Below are positions 50,632 through 59,702 of a stretch of 64,000 nucleotides of DNA, in pieces. The stretch's first letter is position 1. The number at the start of each line of letters is the position of its first letter. The notes below the pieces were generated by a model. It did not search any database and had not been told where the DNA came from. It saw nothing but the letters and a program-made list of their open reading frames with translations. A program made the translations under genes and the position numbers. The DNA comes from an uncultured Prevotella sp. (GTDB taxonomy: Bacteria; Bacteroidota; Bacteroidia; Bacteroidales; Bacteroidaceae): NCBI GenBank assembly GCA_937922435.1, contig CAKZVT010000011.1, positions 116,341 through 180,340 on the forward strand, written 5' to 3'.

Positions 50632-52172
50632 ATTCATACACACGCATACCGCCGTTCATTGAGATAATGGACAGCACACTCCGTGACGGAGAACAGACCA
50701 ACGGCGTTTCTTTTTTGCCACACGAGAAACTTATGATTGCGAAAATGCTGCTCAACGACATCAACGTTGACCGGGTAGAAGTAGCCTCGGCACGGGTTTC
50801 TGATGGTGAAAAAGATGCTGTAAAGATGATTTGCCAGTATGCCAAGCGTATCGGGAAATTGCAAAATGTAGAAGTGTTAGGTTTTGTAGACGGCAAGGCA
50901 AGCATCGACTGGATTGACGATTGTGGCGGAAAGGTAATTAATTTACTTGCAAAAGGTTCGTTCAAACATTGTTCTGGTCAGTTGCAAAAGACATTGGAAG
51001 AGCATCTTGACGACATCATATTCTCGCTGGATTATGCAAGACAGAAGGGTATGGAAGTTAATATTTACCTTGAAGACTGGAGCAACGGCATGAAGGATTC
51101 CCCTGAATATGTGTATGGTATGCTTGACGTTTTAATAAATAAGGACGTAAAACGCTTCATGTTGCCTGATACACTTGGAGTCTTGAATCCACTTCAGGTA
51201 ATCGAATACATGCGTAAGATGGTGAAGAGATATCCTTCCGCGCATTTCGATTTCCATGCACATAACGATTACGACCTTGCCGTAAGCAATTCGCTCGCCG
51301 CTGTTTTAAGTGGTGCGAAAGGGCTTCACGTCACAGTAAACGGACTCGGAGAAAGGTGCGGTAACGCTCCTTTGTCAAGCGTACAAGTCATATTGAAAGA
51401 CCAATTCCATGCAAAAACAAGCATCATGGAAGACCGTCTGAACGATATCAGCAGGCTTGTCGAAGGATATTCGGGCATATCCGTAGCACCTAACCAGCCT
51501 ATAGTCGGCGAAAATGTATTCACCCAAGTAGCTGGGGTTCATGCCGACGGAGACAACAAAGCGAACCTTTATACCAACGCTCTCGTGCCGGAGCGTTTTG
51601 GAAGGAAACGCGAGTATGCGCTTGGAAAGACCAGCGGAAAAGCCAATATAGACCGTAACCTGCAAGAGCTTGGCCTTGAATTGACACCGGAACAGACACG
51701 GAAGGTAACCCAACGCATAACCGAACTTGGTGACAGGAAGGAAATAGTGACGCAAGAAGACCTGCCGTTCATTGTGAGCGACGTGTTGAAGCACAGCGTG
51801 CCTGACGACAAGGTAAAGCTCGTAAGCTACATGGTTTCATCGGCATACGGACTTAAGCCGATTGCAAGTGTCAAGGTTGAAATTAACGGATGCCAGTATG
51901 AAGCCGACGCTATGGGCGACGGACAGTATGACGCTTTTGTCAAGGCGCTGCGCAAAATCTATAAGAAATCGCTCGACCACACATTCCCCGTATTGGAGAA
52001 TTACAGCGTCACAATCCCTCCAGGCGGACGTACCGACGCTCTTGTACAGACTGTCATAACATGGAACAACAACGGGAAGACCATCAGGACCCGCGGCCTT
52101 GATGCAGACCAGACTGAAGCCGCCATCAAGGCGACAATGAAAATGCTCAATATCTTTGAAGAAAATTCATGA
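50610..52172 (+). CDS. Second isopropylmalate synthase-like enzyme, possible citramalate synthase
   Basis: 520 residues with the same layout as LeuA: the barrel has MDSTLRDGEQTNGVSF, HFDFHAHNDYDLAVSNSLAAV (HxH) and GLGERCGNAPLSSV, and a C-terminal LeuA-type regulatory domain (from about 400, with the DALVQTVITW strand). It is only distantly like the first LeuA. Its usual label is alpha-isopropylmalate synthase regulatory-domain protein. Because LeuC, LeuD and LeuB can also process citramalate products, a citramalate synthase here would give 2-ketobutyrate for isoleucine from pyruvate. That is inference; it could also be a second leucine enzyme. It overlaps leuD by 22 nt. Confidence 0.82.
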   Translation: MGTTEQINSYTRIPPFIEIMDSTLRDGEQTNGVSFLPHEKLMIAKMLLNDINVDRVEVASARVSDGEKDAVKMICQYAKRIGKLQNVEVLGFVDGKASIDWIDDCGGKVINLLAKGSFKHCSGQLQKTLEEHLDDIIFSLDYARQKGMEVNIYLEDWSNGMKDSPEYVYGMLDVLINKDVKRFMLPDTLGVLNPLQVIEYMRKMVKRYPSAHFDFHAHNDYDLAVSNSLAAVLSGAKGLHVTVNGLGERCGNAPLSSVQVILKDQFHAKTSIMEDRLNDISRLVEGYSGISVAPNQPIVGENVFTQVAGVHADGDNKANLYTNALVPERFGRKREYALGKTSGKANIDRNLQELGLELTPEQTRKVTQRITELGDRKEIVTQEDLPFIVSDVLKHSVPDDKVKLVSYMVSSAYGLKPIASVKVEINGCQYEADAMGDGQYDAFVKALRKIYKKSLDHTFPVLENYSVTIPPGGRTDALVQTVITWNNNGKTIRTRGLDADQTEAAIKATMKMLNIFEENS

Positions 52173-52236
52173 TGAAAGTAGACATTTAAGATGTTATAAA
52201 TTAAAACAATACAACCTAAAAAACATTCTCTGAAAT

Positions 52237-53298
52237 ATGAAACTTAAGATTGCAGTACTTCCCGGGGACGGGATAGGGCCGGAAATAATGGCACAAGGCG
52301 TAGCGGTAATGGATGCCATCGCCAGTAAATTCGGACATGAGATAGAATATAAGGAGGCAATTTGCGGTGCGGCGGCCATCGATGCTGTGGGCAACCCGTT
52401 TCCTGACGATACGTTTGAGACGTGCAAATGGGCTGATGCCGTACTGTTTGCTGCAGTAGGAGACCCACGTTTTGACAACAACCCGACGGCGAAAGTGCGC
52501 CCAGAGCAAGGACTTTTAGCCATGCGCAAAAAGCTCGGACTGTTCGCCAACATACGTCCCGTACAAACGTTCAAATGCCTGCTGCACAAGTCTCCGTTGA
52601 AAGACGAATTGATAAAAGATGCAGACTTTATCTGCATTCGTGAGCTCACTGGCGGAATGTATTTCGGTGAAAAATACCAGGACAACGACAAGGCGTATGA
52701 CACGAACTATTACACTCGCCCCGAGATAGAGCGCATACTCCGCGTAGCATACGACTATGCACGCAAACGCAGGCGTCACCTTACCGTGGTAGACAAGGCT
52801 AATGTGTTGGCATCCAGTCGTTTATGGCGGCAGGTTGCAAAAGAACTTGAACAAGAATATCCGGATGTAAAGACCGATTACATGTTCGTTGACAACGCCT
52901 CAATGCGAATGTTGGTAGAACCGACATTCTTTGACGTGATGGTGACAGAAAACACTTTCGGCGACATACTAACCGATGAGGGCAGCTGTATTTCTGGCAG
53001 CATGGGGCTGCTTCCTTCAGCATCGACAGGTGAAAGCACACCTGTATTTGAGCCAGTACACGGCTCTTGGCCGCAAGCCGCTGGCAAAAATATTGCAAAC
53101 CCGTTGGCTCAGATACTCTCCGTAGCCATGCTTCTTGAGTATTTTGACCTAAAAGAAGAGGGCAAATTGGTGCGCAAGGCTGTTGACGCGTCGCTCGACG
53201 CGAACGTACGCACGCCTGAAATCCAGGTAGAGGGCGGCGCAAGTTACGGAACAAAGGAAGTGGGAGAGTGGATTGTCGACTACATAAATAAAGCCTGA
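52237..53298 (+). CDS. leuB: 3-isopropylmalate dehydrogenase
   Basis: 353 residues. NAD-dependent oxidative decarboxylation of 3-isopropylmalate in leucine synthesis. The start LKIAVLPGDGIGPEIMAQG, the substrate-binding RPEQGLLAMRKKLGLFANIRP, the conserved Tyr of GGMYFGE, the metal Asp region FFDVMVTENTFGDILTDEGS and the C-terminal nucleotide site EPVHGSWPQAAGKNIANP are all present. It lies 64 nt after the second synthase and is the last gene of the operon. Confidence 0.97.
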   Translation: MKLKIAVLPGDGIGPEIMAQGVAVMDAIASKFGHEIEYKEAICGAAAIDAVGNPFPDDTFETCKWADAVLFAAVGDPRFDNNPTAKVRPEQGLLAMRKKLGLFANIRPVQTFKCLLHKSPLKDELIKDADFICIRELTGGMYFGEKYQDNDKAYDTNYYTRPEIERILRVAYDYARKRRRHLTVVDKANVLASSRLWRQVAKELEQEYPDVKTDYMFVDNASMRMLVEPTFFDVMVTENTFGDILTDEGSCISGSMGLLPSASTGESTPVFEPVHGSWPQAAGKNIANPLAQILSVAMLLEYFDLKEEGKLVRKAVDASLDANVRTPEIQVEGGASYGTKEVGEWIVDYINKA

Positions 53299-53393
53299 AA
53301 TAAACGTCTCATCGCGGCATGAGCCGTCTAAACCAACCGTTAGAGCCGTCCAAACATTGTGTTTGGACGACTATGGCTATATGGATAGGCGGT

Positions 53394-54440
53394 TTACTTT
53401 ATTATTGTTCCGTAAACAGCCACTTTTATTACGCCGTCCAGTCTGTTCTCAAAAACATTGTAGGCTTCTTCTATCTTGTCAAGAGGGAAACGGTGGGTGA
53501 TTAACGGGGTTGTATCAATCTTGCCTTCTTCGATTAAATGGAGGATTTCTTCACAATCGCATCCGTCCACGCCTCCGGTTTTGAACGTCAGGTTCTTGCC
53601 GTACATATCGGGCAAAGGTAGAACCTGTGGCTTGTCATACATAGCAACGATTGTCACCGTGGCGTTGGGACGTGCGCACCGCCACGCCATCTGGAATGTG
53701 TCTTCGCCGCCTGCAACCTCCATCACAACATCGGCACCGCCGTGGTCGCTATTGCGCAATACGAAATCCTCGCATTCGTCTGGGGTTGTCACAAGCACGC
53801 CAGGATAATGTGTGCGGACAAAGTGCAAACGTTCTTCGGATTTCTCGCACACTATAATGCGCTTGGGCTGCTTTAGCATCGTACAAAGCAAAGTACAGAT
53901 GCCAGTAGGGCCTGCTCCGATGATTAGAACCGTATCTTCTGTGGATATGCAGGATATACGGGCAGCCCAAAAACCTGTGGCGAGTATATCGCCGACGAAA
54001 AGAGCCTGCTCGTCGCTTACGCTGTCTGGAATACGGCTCAAGCATTGGTCTGCGTGGGGCACGCGGACGTATTCCGCCTGTCCGCCGTCTATGCGGCATC
54101 CCAACGCCCAACCGCCGTCAGGGGCGGTACAGTTGTTGACGTAACCATTCTTGCAAAAGAAGCATTCGCCACAAAATGTCTCGACGTTTACTGCCACACG
54201 GTCGCCAGGCTTCACCTTCGTTACATTCCCGCCAACACTTTCTACAACGCCTACCATCTCGTGCCCTACGGTTATTCCCGGCACGGCACTCGGTACGCTG
54301 CCGTGCTTTATGTGCAAGTCGCTGGTGCAGATGCTGCCGAGTGTTACGCGGACAATGGCATCGCGCCCGTCCTTCAACACAGGCTTGGGCTTTTCGGTCA
54401 TTGCGAACTCATGCGGCCCAATGTATGTATATGCAATCAT
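53394..54440 (-). CDS. Zinc-dependent alcohol dehydrogenase family protein
   Basis: 348 residues of the medium-chain dehydrogenase family. The catalytic zinc site is Cys38-region GSICTSDLHI with GHEMVG. The structural zinc site is CGECFFCKNGYVNNC (four Cys). The Rossmann motif is VLIIGAGPTGICTL. It begins with IAYTYIGPHEFAMTEKPKP. Substrate could be an alcohol, aldehyde or polyol; the sequence does not tell. It faces the leu operon across a 95-nt gap with a TCTAAAC/GTTTGGACG repeat near 53327-53374. Confidence 0.9.
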   Translation of the reverse strand: MIAYTYIGPHEFAMTEKPKPVLKDGRDAIVRVTLGSICTSDLHIKHGSVPSAVPGITVGHEMVGVVESVGGNVTKVKPGDRVAVNVETFCGECFFCKNGYVNNCTAPDGGWALGCRIDGGQAEYVRVPHADQCLSRIPDSVSDEQALFVGDILATGFWAARISCISTEDTVLIIGAGPTGICTLLCTMLKQPKRIIVCEKSEERLHFVRTHYPGVLVTTPDECEDFVLRNSDHGGADVVMEVAGGEDTFQMAWRCARPNATVTIVAMYDKPQVLPLPDMYGKNLTFKTGGVDGCDCEEILHLIEEGKIDTTPLITHRFPLDKIEEAYNVFENRLDGVIKVAVYGTIIK

Positions 54441-54499
54441 GTCAATAGTGGTTAAAGATGTTATAAATCATTCCGAATGTATTACGATGAAACCGGCTG

Positions 54500-54591
54500 T
54501 TTTGCAAAAGACGGCAAATTGCAATGCGATTGACGGTCTTTTACCGTGCAAAAGGCCGTCAATTGAAAGCTAAAAGACGGCCTTTTACAAA
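54500..54591. repeat. Hairpin repeat of the AAAAGGCCGTCAAT family
   Basis: 54529-54542 (ATTGACGGTCTTTT) pairs with 54550-54563 with one G.T pair. A second AAAAGACGGCC unit follows to 54591. It belongs to the same dispersed family and lies between the convergent-side ends of the dehydrogenase promoter region and the thioesterase stop. Confidence 0.75.
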
Positions 54592-54670
54592 ACTGTATGT
54601 ATCAAGCTGTTACGCATTGTGGTGACATGTACACTTTATTTCACGAAAACAGCCATTCCATCGATGGCGC

Positions 54671-55054
54671 TCAATCCTTTTTGCTGTTGGCTTTTGATTG
54701 GAATTTTGCAGAGTTGACGATAAAACGTTCATGTGTTCCCATTCCGATAAGTCCGGTTTCATCATACACGTTTGCATTGAATTTAAGACGCCTGCCGTCA
54801 ACTTCTGTCAGTTCAGTCTCGCATTTTACGGCCATTCCAACGGGAGTAGGGGATACATGTTCGATGTCGAGCTTTGTCCCGACTGTAGATTGTCCCTCTT
54901 CAAGATACGGTGCAACGCTGCGCCATGCAGTCTCTTCTATGAGCGCGACCATGGCCGGAGTGGCGAAAACGGATAGGATTCCGCTGCCCATTGCTTCTGC
55001 TGTATTGTTGCTGTTTACTTTAATTTCGATAATGTTTTTTATTCCTGTCTCCAT
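54671..55054 (-). CDS. Thioesterase family protein (hotdog fold)
   Basis: 127 residues from the ATG at 55054; a frame extends 16 codons further upstream, but those residues are polar and unlike the family. The stretch FATPAMVALIEETAWRSVAPYLEEGQSTVGTKLDIEHVSPTPVG is the hotdog helix and active-site area of FlK-like thioesterases, with Glu in IEETAW and the conserved His of DIEHVSPT. It probably cleaves an acyl-CoA; the substrate is unknown. It stands alone, divergent from the glucosaminidase gene. Confidence 0.85.
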   Translation of the reverse strand: METGIKNIIEIKVNSNNTAEAMGSGILSVFATPAMVALIEETAWRSVAPYLEEGQSTVGTKLDIEHVSPTPVGMAVKCETELTEVDGRRLKFNANVYDETGLIGMGTHERFIVNSAKFQSKANSKKD

Positions 55055-55163
55055 AATTTGGCTTTTAATATTGTTAGTAATTACTTGAATTTTCTGATAC
55101 ACAGCTTGTTTCCTGCAAAATTAACGATTGGGTGCGAGATTATGGAATTTTATCAACTAAAAT

Positions 55164-55194
55164 TTTGTGAACAAACAGATTTACCTTACTTTTG
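55164..55194 (+). promoter_or_regulatory. Promoter of the glucosaminidase gene
   Basis: TTTG at 55164-55167, 19 nt, then TACTTTTG at 55187-55194. Both exact; the start codon follows after 20 nt. Confidence 0.8.
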
Positions 55195-55214
55195 CATAAA
55201 TTTGTGCACAATAA

Positions 55215-56129
55215 ATGAAAAGGTATTTATTAATAGGTATAGTTTTATTTGTCTGCGCATCATTGCACGCGCAATTGAAATGGAATTCACGTTATCAGGC
55301 TTACATCGACCAATATAAAGATTTGGCTATAGCCGAGATGTTGAAATACGACATCCCGGCGAGCATTACACTCGCACAAGGCTTGCTTGAAAGCGGTGCC
55401 GGCATGAGCGAACTGGCCCGTAAGGGCAACAACCATTTCGGGATAAAATGTCACAATTGGCGTGGAGCTACAACGTATCACGATGATGACGAGGAACAGG
55501 AATGTTTCAGGAAATACCGCGATGTATACGAAAGTTTTGAAGACCACAGCAAATTTCTTGCTCACCAGCCAAGATACCGCAGTCTGTTCCGTTTGAAACG
55601 TACTGACTATAAGGGCTGGGCGCACGGTCTGAAGAAATGCGGATATGCCACGAGTCCTACGTATGCGAAACAGCTTATTGGCATAATTGAGCTTTATAAG
55701 TTGCATAATTATGACAAGGCGACGAAATATGACCGTTTCATGGTAAGCCGTTCAGAAGTCAAGGGCATCGCTCCAGGCACGAATTTGCACCCGATACATA
55801 TTTATAATAAGAACTATTACATCACGGTAAGGCCGGGTGATACATTCAGGTCTATAGGTGAAGAGGTCGGAATTTCGTACAAGAAAATCGCCAAGTATAA
55901 TGAACGCGACAAGGACGACAGGCTTGTTCCTGGCGAGATAATATACTTGAAGAAGAAACAAAAGAAAGCGATAAAGGCATATAAAAATAAGCCGCACCGC
56001 GTAAAAGACGGCGAAAGCATGTACTCAATAGCACAGTATTATGGCATAAGAACAGAAAGTCTTTACAAGATGAACCGCTTAAATCCTGATTATTCAATAC
56101 AGGTTGGTGATTATCTACGTGTAAGGTGA
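55215..56129 (+). CDS. Glucosaminidase with two LysM domains, secreted
   Basis: 304 residues. Signal peptide (MKRYLLIGIVLFVCASLHA), then a glucosaminidase domain (residues about 30-160) with the catalytic Glu in TLAQGLLESGAGMSELARKGNNHFGIKC. Two LysM peptidoglycan-binding domains come next, near 203-246 (YITVRPGDTFRSIGEEVGI) and 258-303 (HRVKDGESMYSIAQYYGI). It trims N-acetylglucosamine links in peptidoglycan, likely for wall growth or cell separation. The uvrA gene follows 153 nt later. Confidence 0.95.
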   Translation: MKRYLLIGIVLFVCASLHAQLKWNSRYQAYIDQYKDLAIAEMLKYDIPASITLAQGLLESGAGMSELARKGNNHFGIKCHNWRGATTYHDDDEEQECFRKYRDVYESFEDHSKFLAHQPRYRSLFRLKRTDYKGWAHGLKKCGYATSPTYAKQLIGIIELYKLHNYDKATKYDRFMVSRSEVKGIAPGTNLHPIHIYNKNYYITVRPGDTFRSIGEEVGISYKKIAKYNERDKDDRLVPGEIIYLKKKQKKAIKAYKNKPHRVKDGESMYSIAQYYGIRTESLYKMNRLNPDYSIQVGDYLRVR

Positions 56130-56282
56130 CAAATGGCAGGTAATAGTTCATGTTCAGGGTATTCGCTCCCTATTTTGTCATCTGCCGTCATTTGTCAACT
56201 AACGGGCATTATGATAAATATAAGTATTTCGGATATATGTCGGCCGTAGTAAGACTCCCCTAAAATAAGGAATGGTGAAAAA

Positions 56283-59099
56283 ATGAATGATTACATAGAT
56301 TTAAGAAACATAAGGGTTAACAACCTCAAAAACATATCGCTAAAAATCCCCCACGACAAGTTTATTGTCGTGACCGGCGTTTCTGGTTCCGGCAAATCGT
56401 CTTTGGCTTTCGACACGCTTTATGCAGAAGGACAACGCCGCTATGTGGAAAGTCTCTCGGCTTATGCACGCCAGTTTCTTGGACGTATGCACAAGCCTGA
56501 CTTTGACTATATAAAAGGACTTCCGCCAGCGATTGCCGTCGAACAGAAGGTCAATACGAGAAATCCCCGTTCCACGGTTGGTACAAGCACGGAAATCTAC
56601 GATTACCTACGCATGTTGTTTGCAAGGATTGGACGCACTTATTCGCCAATAAGCGGTGTTGAAGTTAAAAGGCATACTATCAATGACATACTTAAATGCA
56701 TCGGCTCTTTTTCAAAAGGAACAAAGTTTGTTATTTTGTCCCATTTGCATGTTAATGAGGGTAATTCCCTTGAAAGGCAACTTCAAATATACTTGCAGCA
56801 GGGTTTTCCCCGTATTTATCATAATGGAGAGTTCGTCCAGATAGAAGACGCCATTACGGATGTTGCACAACTTAAGGCTGAAGATGTGTTTATATTGATA
56901 GACAGGCTTTCTGTCGACGATGCGCCAGACACGATTTCAAGGATTAGCGATTCTGTTGAAACAGCTTTTTTTGAAGGTGATGGTGCATGTCGTCTTGTAT
57001 TCATTCCATCGAACATAACATATGATTTCTCGGATAAGTTCGAGGCTGACGGCATAAGGTTTGACGAGCCGAATGACAACATGTTTTCATTTAACTCCCC
57101 TATCGGGGCCTGTCCTGCATGTGAGGGTTTTGGCAATGTAATAGGCATTGACGAGAAACTGGTTGTACCAAACCCGTCATTAAGCGTGTATGAAGGATGT
57201 GTGCAATGCTGGCATGGGGAAAAAATGGAGCAATGGAAGAATGAGTTTTGTATGCAGGCGGCAAAGGACAACTTCCCCATTTTCGAGCCATACTATAGTT
57301 TGTCGGCAAAATATAAGGATTGGCTTTGGCATGGGTTGCCATCACAAAAAACGATGGATTTGCGTGAGAAAGTATGTATAGACTCATTCTTCCAAATGCT
57401 GAAGGACAACCAATATAAAATACAATACCGCGTGATGTTAAGCCGTTACCGTGGCAAAACGACGTGTCCTGAATGTCATGGGACAAGGCTTAAAAAAGAA
57501 TCCAACTATGTCAAGATAAACGGAAAAAGCATAAGCAACCTTGTGGAAATGTCGATAGACAATCTAAAGGGGTGGTTTGATGCTTTGAAATTAGATAAAC
57601 AAGAAACAAAAATCAGCGCACGTCTGTTGGCGGAAATAAACAACAGGCTCCGCTTTCTTGTAGATGTCGGACTCGGATATCTCACCCTTAACCGGGCGTC
57701 AAATAGCTTGAGCGGCGGTGAGAGCCAGCGAATAAACCTGACAACGGCACTCGGCAGCAGCCTGGTTGGTTCGCTTTATATATTGGACGAGCCAAGCATC
57801 GGCCTGCATAGCAGGGACACATACCGGCTTATCAATGTGTTGAAAGAACTCAAGTCATTGGGTAACACCGTAATTGTAGTTGAACACGACGAGGACATAA
57901 TAAGGTCTGCCGACTATCTGATAGACCTAGGTCCAGATGCTGGAAGAAACGGAGGAGAGATTGTTTATGAAGGTGTGCCGTCAGAAATAGGCAGCGATGA
58001 TTTGGAAAAATACGGCCAAAGCCACACCATAAAATATCTTTTCGGCAAAGAAAAGATACAATTGCCGCAAAGCAGAAGGTCATGGAATAAGAGCATTGTG
58101 GTAAAAAGCGCCATGATGAACAACCTGAAAGGCATAACCGTTGCTTTTCCGTTGAATGTCCTGAATGTAGTCACGGGCGTAAGCGGTTCGGGCAAGTCTT
58201 CGCTGGTAAGGGGAATACTTTATCCGGCACTGAAACGCAAGCTTGACGAAGTTGCCGATATTCCAGGTGAATATGCAGGGCTTGAAGGCGACTGGAAAGA
58301 CATCAGGCATGTAGAGATGGTCAATCAAAACCCTATTGGTAAAAGCTCCCGTTCAAACCCTGTTACATACGTCAAGGCGTTTGACGAGATAAGGCAGCTC
58401 TTTGCCGAGCAGCCGTTGGCCAAGCAAATGGGCTTCACCGCGCAGTATTTCTCGTTCAATGCCGACGGAGGCCGTTGTGAAACGTGCAAGGGTACAGGAG
58501 TTATCACGGTGGAGATGCAGTTCATGGCAGACCTCGAACTGGAGTGTGACGCCTGCCATGGCAAGAGGTTCAAGTCTGACATTCTTGATGTGCGCTTCTG
58601 TGGAAAGAACATATACGATGCGTTGGAAATGACAGTAAAAGAAGCGATTGACTTCTTTGGACAGAACGGACAGGAACTGATAGTACGCCGACTTAAGCCT
58701 CTCGATGATGTAGGTCTTGGATATATAAAGCTCGGGCAAAGCTCGTCTACATTGTCCGGTGGTGAAAACCAGCGTGTGAAGCTGGCCTACTTCCTCGGTC
58801 AGGAGAAGTGCGACCCTACCCTATTCATCTTCGACGAGCCTACCACAGGCCTTCACTTCCACGACATAAAGAAACTCCTGAAAGCCTTTGACGCATTAAT
58901 CTCGCACGGACATACGGTCATTGTGATAGAACACAACCTCGATGTGGTTAAGTGTGCGGACCATGTTATCGACCTCGGGCCTGAAGGTGGCGACAAAGGC
59001 GGCAACCTTGTAGCCTGTGGAGCACCTGAAGACATAGTCAAATGTAGCGAAAGCATCACTGGTAAATACCTTAAAGAGAAGTTGCAAGCACGGGCTTAA
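56283..59099 (+). CDS. uvrA: Excinuclease ABC subunit UvrA
   Basis: 938 residues. The damage-recognition ATPase of nucleotide excision repair. Two ABC domains, each with Walker A GVSGSGKSSL (near residues 32 and 637). Signatures are LSGGESQRINL and LSGGENQRVKL, and Walker B stretches are LDEPSIGLH and FDEPTTGLHFHDIKK. Zinc motifs: CPAC plus CPECHGTRL in the first half and CETCKGTG plus CDACHGKRF in the second. The length is that of a full UvrA. Bacteroidota often have more than one UvrA; this is of the usual type. A strong terminator follows. Confidence 0.96.
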   Translation: MNDYIDLRNIRVNNLKNISLKIPHDKFIVVTGVSGSGKSSLAFDTLYAEGQRRYVESLSAYARQFLGRMHKPDFDYIKGLPPAIAVEQKVNTRNPRSTVGTSTEIYDYLRMLFARIGRTYSPISGVEVKRHTINDILKCIGSFSKGTKFVILSHLHVNEGNSLERQLQIYLQQGFPRIYHNGEFVQIEDAITDVAQLKAEDVFILIDRLSVDDAPDTISRISDSVETAFFEGDGACRLVFIPSNITYDFSDKFEADGIRFDEPNDNMFSFNSPIGACPACEGFGNVIGIDEKLVVPNPSLSVYEGCVQCWHGEKMEQWKNEFCMQAAKDNFPIFEPYYSLSAKYKDWLWHGLPSQKTMDLREKVCIDSFFQMLKDNQYKIQYRVMLSRYRGKTTCPECHGTRLKKESNYVKINGKSISNLVEMSIDNLKGWFDALKLDKQETKISARLLAEINNRLRFLVDVGLGYLTLNRASNSLSGGESQRINLTTALGSSLVGSLYILDEPSIGLHSRDTYRLINVLKELKSLGNTVIVVEHDEDIIRSADYLIDLGPDAGRNGGEIVYEGVPSEIGSDDLEKYGQSHTIKYLFGKEKIQLPQSRRSWNKSIVVKSAMMNNLKGITVAFPLNVLNVVTGVSGSGKSSLVRGILYPALKRKLDEVADIPGEYAGLEGDWKDIRHVEMVNQNPIGKSSRSNPVTYVKAFDEIRQLFAEQPLAKQMGFTAQYFSFNADGGRCETCKGTGVITVEMQFMADLELECDACHGKRFKSDILDVRFCGKNIYDALEMTVKEAIDFFGQNGQELIVRRLKPLDDVGLGYIKLGQSSSTLSGGENQRVKLAYFLGQEKCDPTLFIFDEPTTGLHFHDIKKLLKAFDALISHGHTVIVIEHNLDVVKCADHVIDLGPEGGDKGGNLVACGAPEDIVKCSESITGKYLKEKLQARA

Positions 59100-59153
59100 T
59101 CATTCCTATATGCCGCATCCAACGATAGTGAAAGATTGAATATGGCGATAAAG

Positions 59154-59192
59154 ACAACACCCGGCAAGTAAAACAAACTTGCCGGGTGTTGT
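59154..59192 (+). terminator. Terminator of uvrA
   Basis: ACAACACCCGGCAAG (59154-59168) is exactly complementary to 59178-59192 with a 9-nt loop, followed by TATATTT. Confidence 0.85.
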
Positions 59193-59301
59193 TATATTTA
59201 ATGTAAATGTAATCTTTTATAGATGTGAAAGACACAATACGTTTTCTCTCTTAGATTGGCAAGAAAAATATTAACGCTGTCCTATTGTGTTTTTCATGTC
59301 G

Positions 59302-59374
59302 AGCGGTAAACGAGGCTCGAACTCGCGACCCCCAGCTTGGGAAGCTAGTGCTCTACCAACTGAGCTATTACCGC
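59302..59374 (-). tRNA. tRNA-Gly (anticodon CCC)
   Basis: 73 nt on the minus strand. Acceptor stem GCGGTAA / TTACCGC, D arm GCTC / GAGC, anticodon stem CTAGC / GCTGG with loop TTCCCAA, T stem GCGAG / CTCGT with loop TTCGAGC, discriminator T. The anticodon CCC reads GGG. No CCA is encoded. Confidence 0.95.
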
Positions 59375-59391
59375 AATATTTGCTTCGCTTG

Positions 59392-59464
59392 AGCCGATAC
59401 CGGGACTCGAACCCGGGACCTATTCATTACGAATGAATTGCTCTACCAACTGAGCCATATCGGC
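59392..59464 (-). tRNA. tRNA-Thr (anticodon CGT)
   Basis: 73 nt on the minus strand. Acceptor GCCGATA / TATCGGC, D arm GCTC / GAGC, anticodon stem ATTCA / TGAAT with loop TTCGTAA, T stem CCGGG / CCCGG, discriminator T. The anticodon CGT reads ACG. It precedes tRNA-Gly by 17 nt in the same transcript. Confidence 0.95.
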
Positions 59465-59483
59465 CTTGATTTTTTCAACGGTG

Positions 59484-59491
59484 CAAAGGTA
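59484..59491 (-). promoter_or_regulatory. -7 element of the tRNA pair
   Basis: TACCTTTG on the minus strand, 20 nt before the 5' end of tRNA-Thr. No TTTG at the usual distance. Confidence 0.6.
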
Positions 59492-59664
59492 ATACTTTTT
59501 ATTGATTATAAGGAATGTGAGAGTGTGCAAAAGTCGAATTTTAACTTATTTTTTCAATTTTACCATGTAAATAAGCGGCCAATCCGCCGTGTTTCTACGG
59601 CTTTTATTCCTTAACATGGCTGTTGTGAATATACAGGATGAAAGCATATTGCGGTTATTACCTC

Positions 59665-59702
59665 GCATTTTGTCAAAAACAAAACGACTTTTGACAAAAT
59701 GC
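59665..59702. repeat. 14-bp perfect inverted repeat
   Basis: GCATTTTGTCAAAA at 59665-59678 and its exact reverse complement at 59689-59702, loop 10 nt. No gene ends nearby that would need it as terminator. Confidence 0.85.

Noticed and set aside
59665..59702. Invertible element with short arms
   Set aside because: Loop of 10 nt, no promoter inside and no gene next to it.
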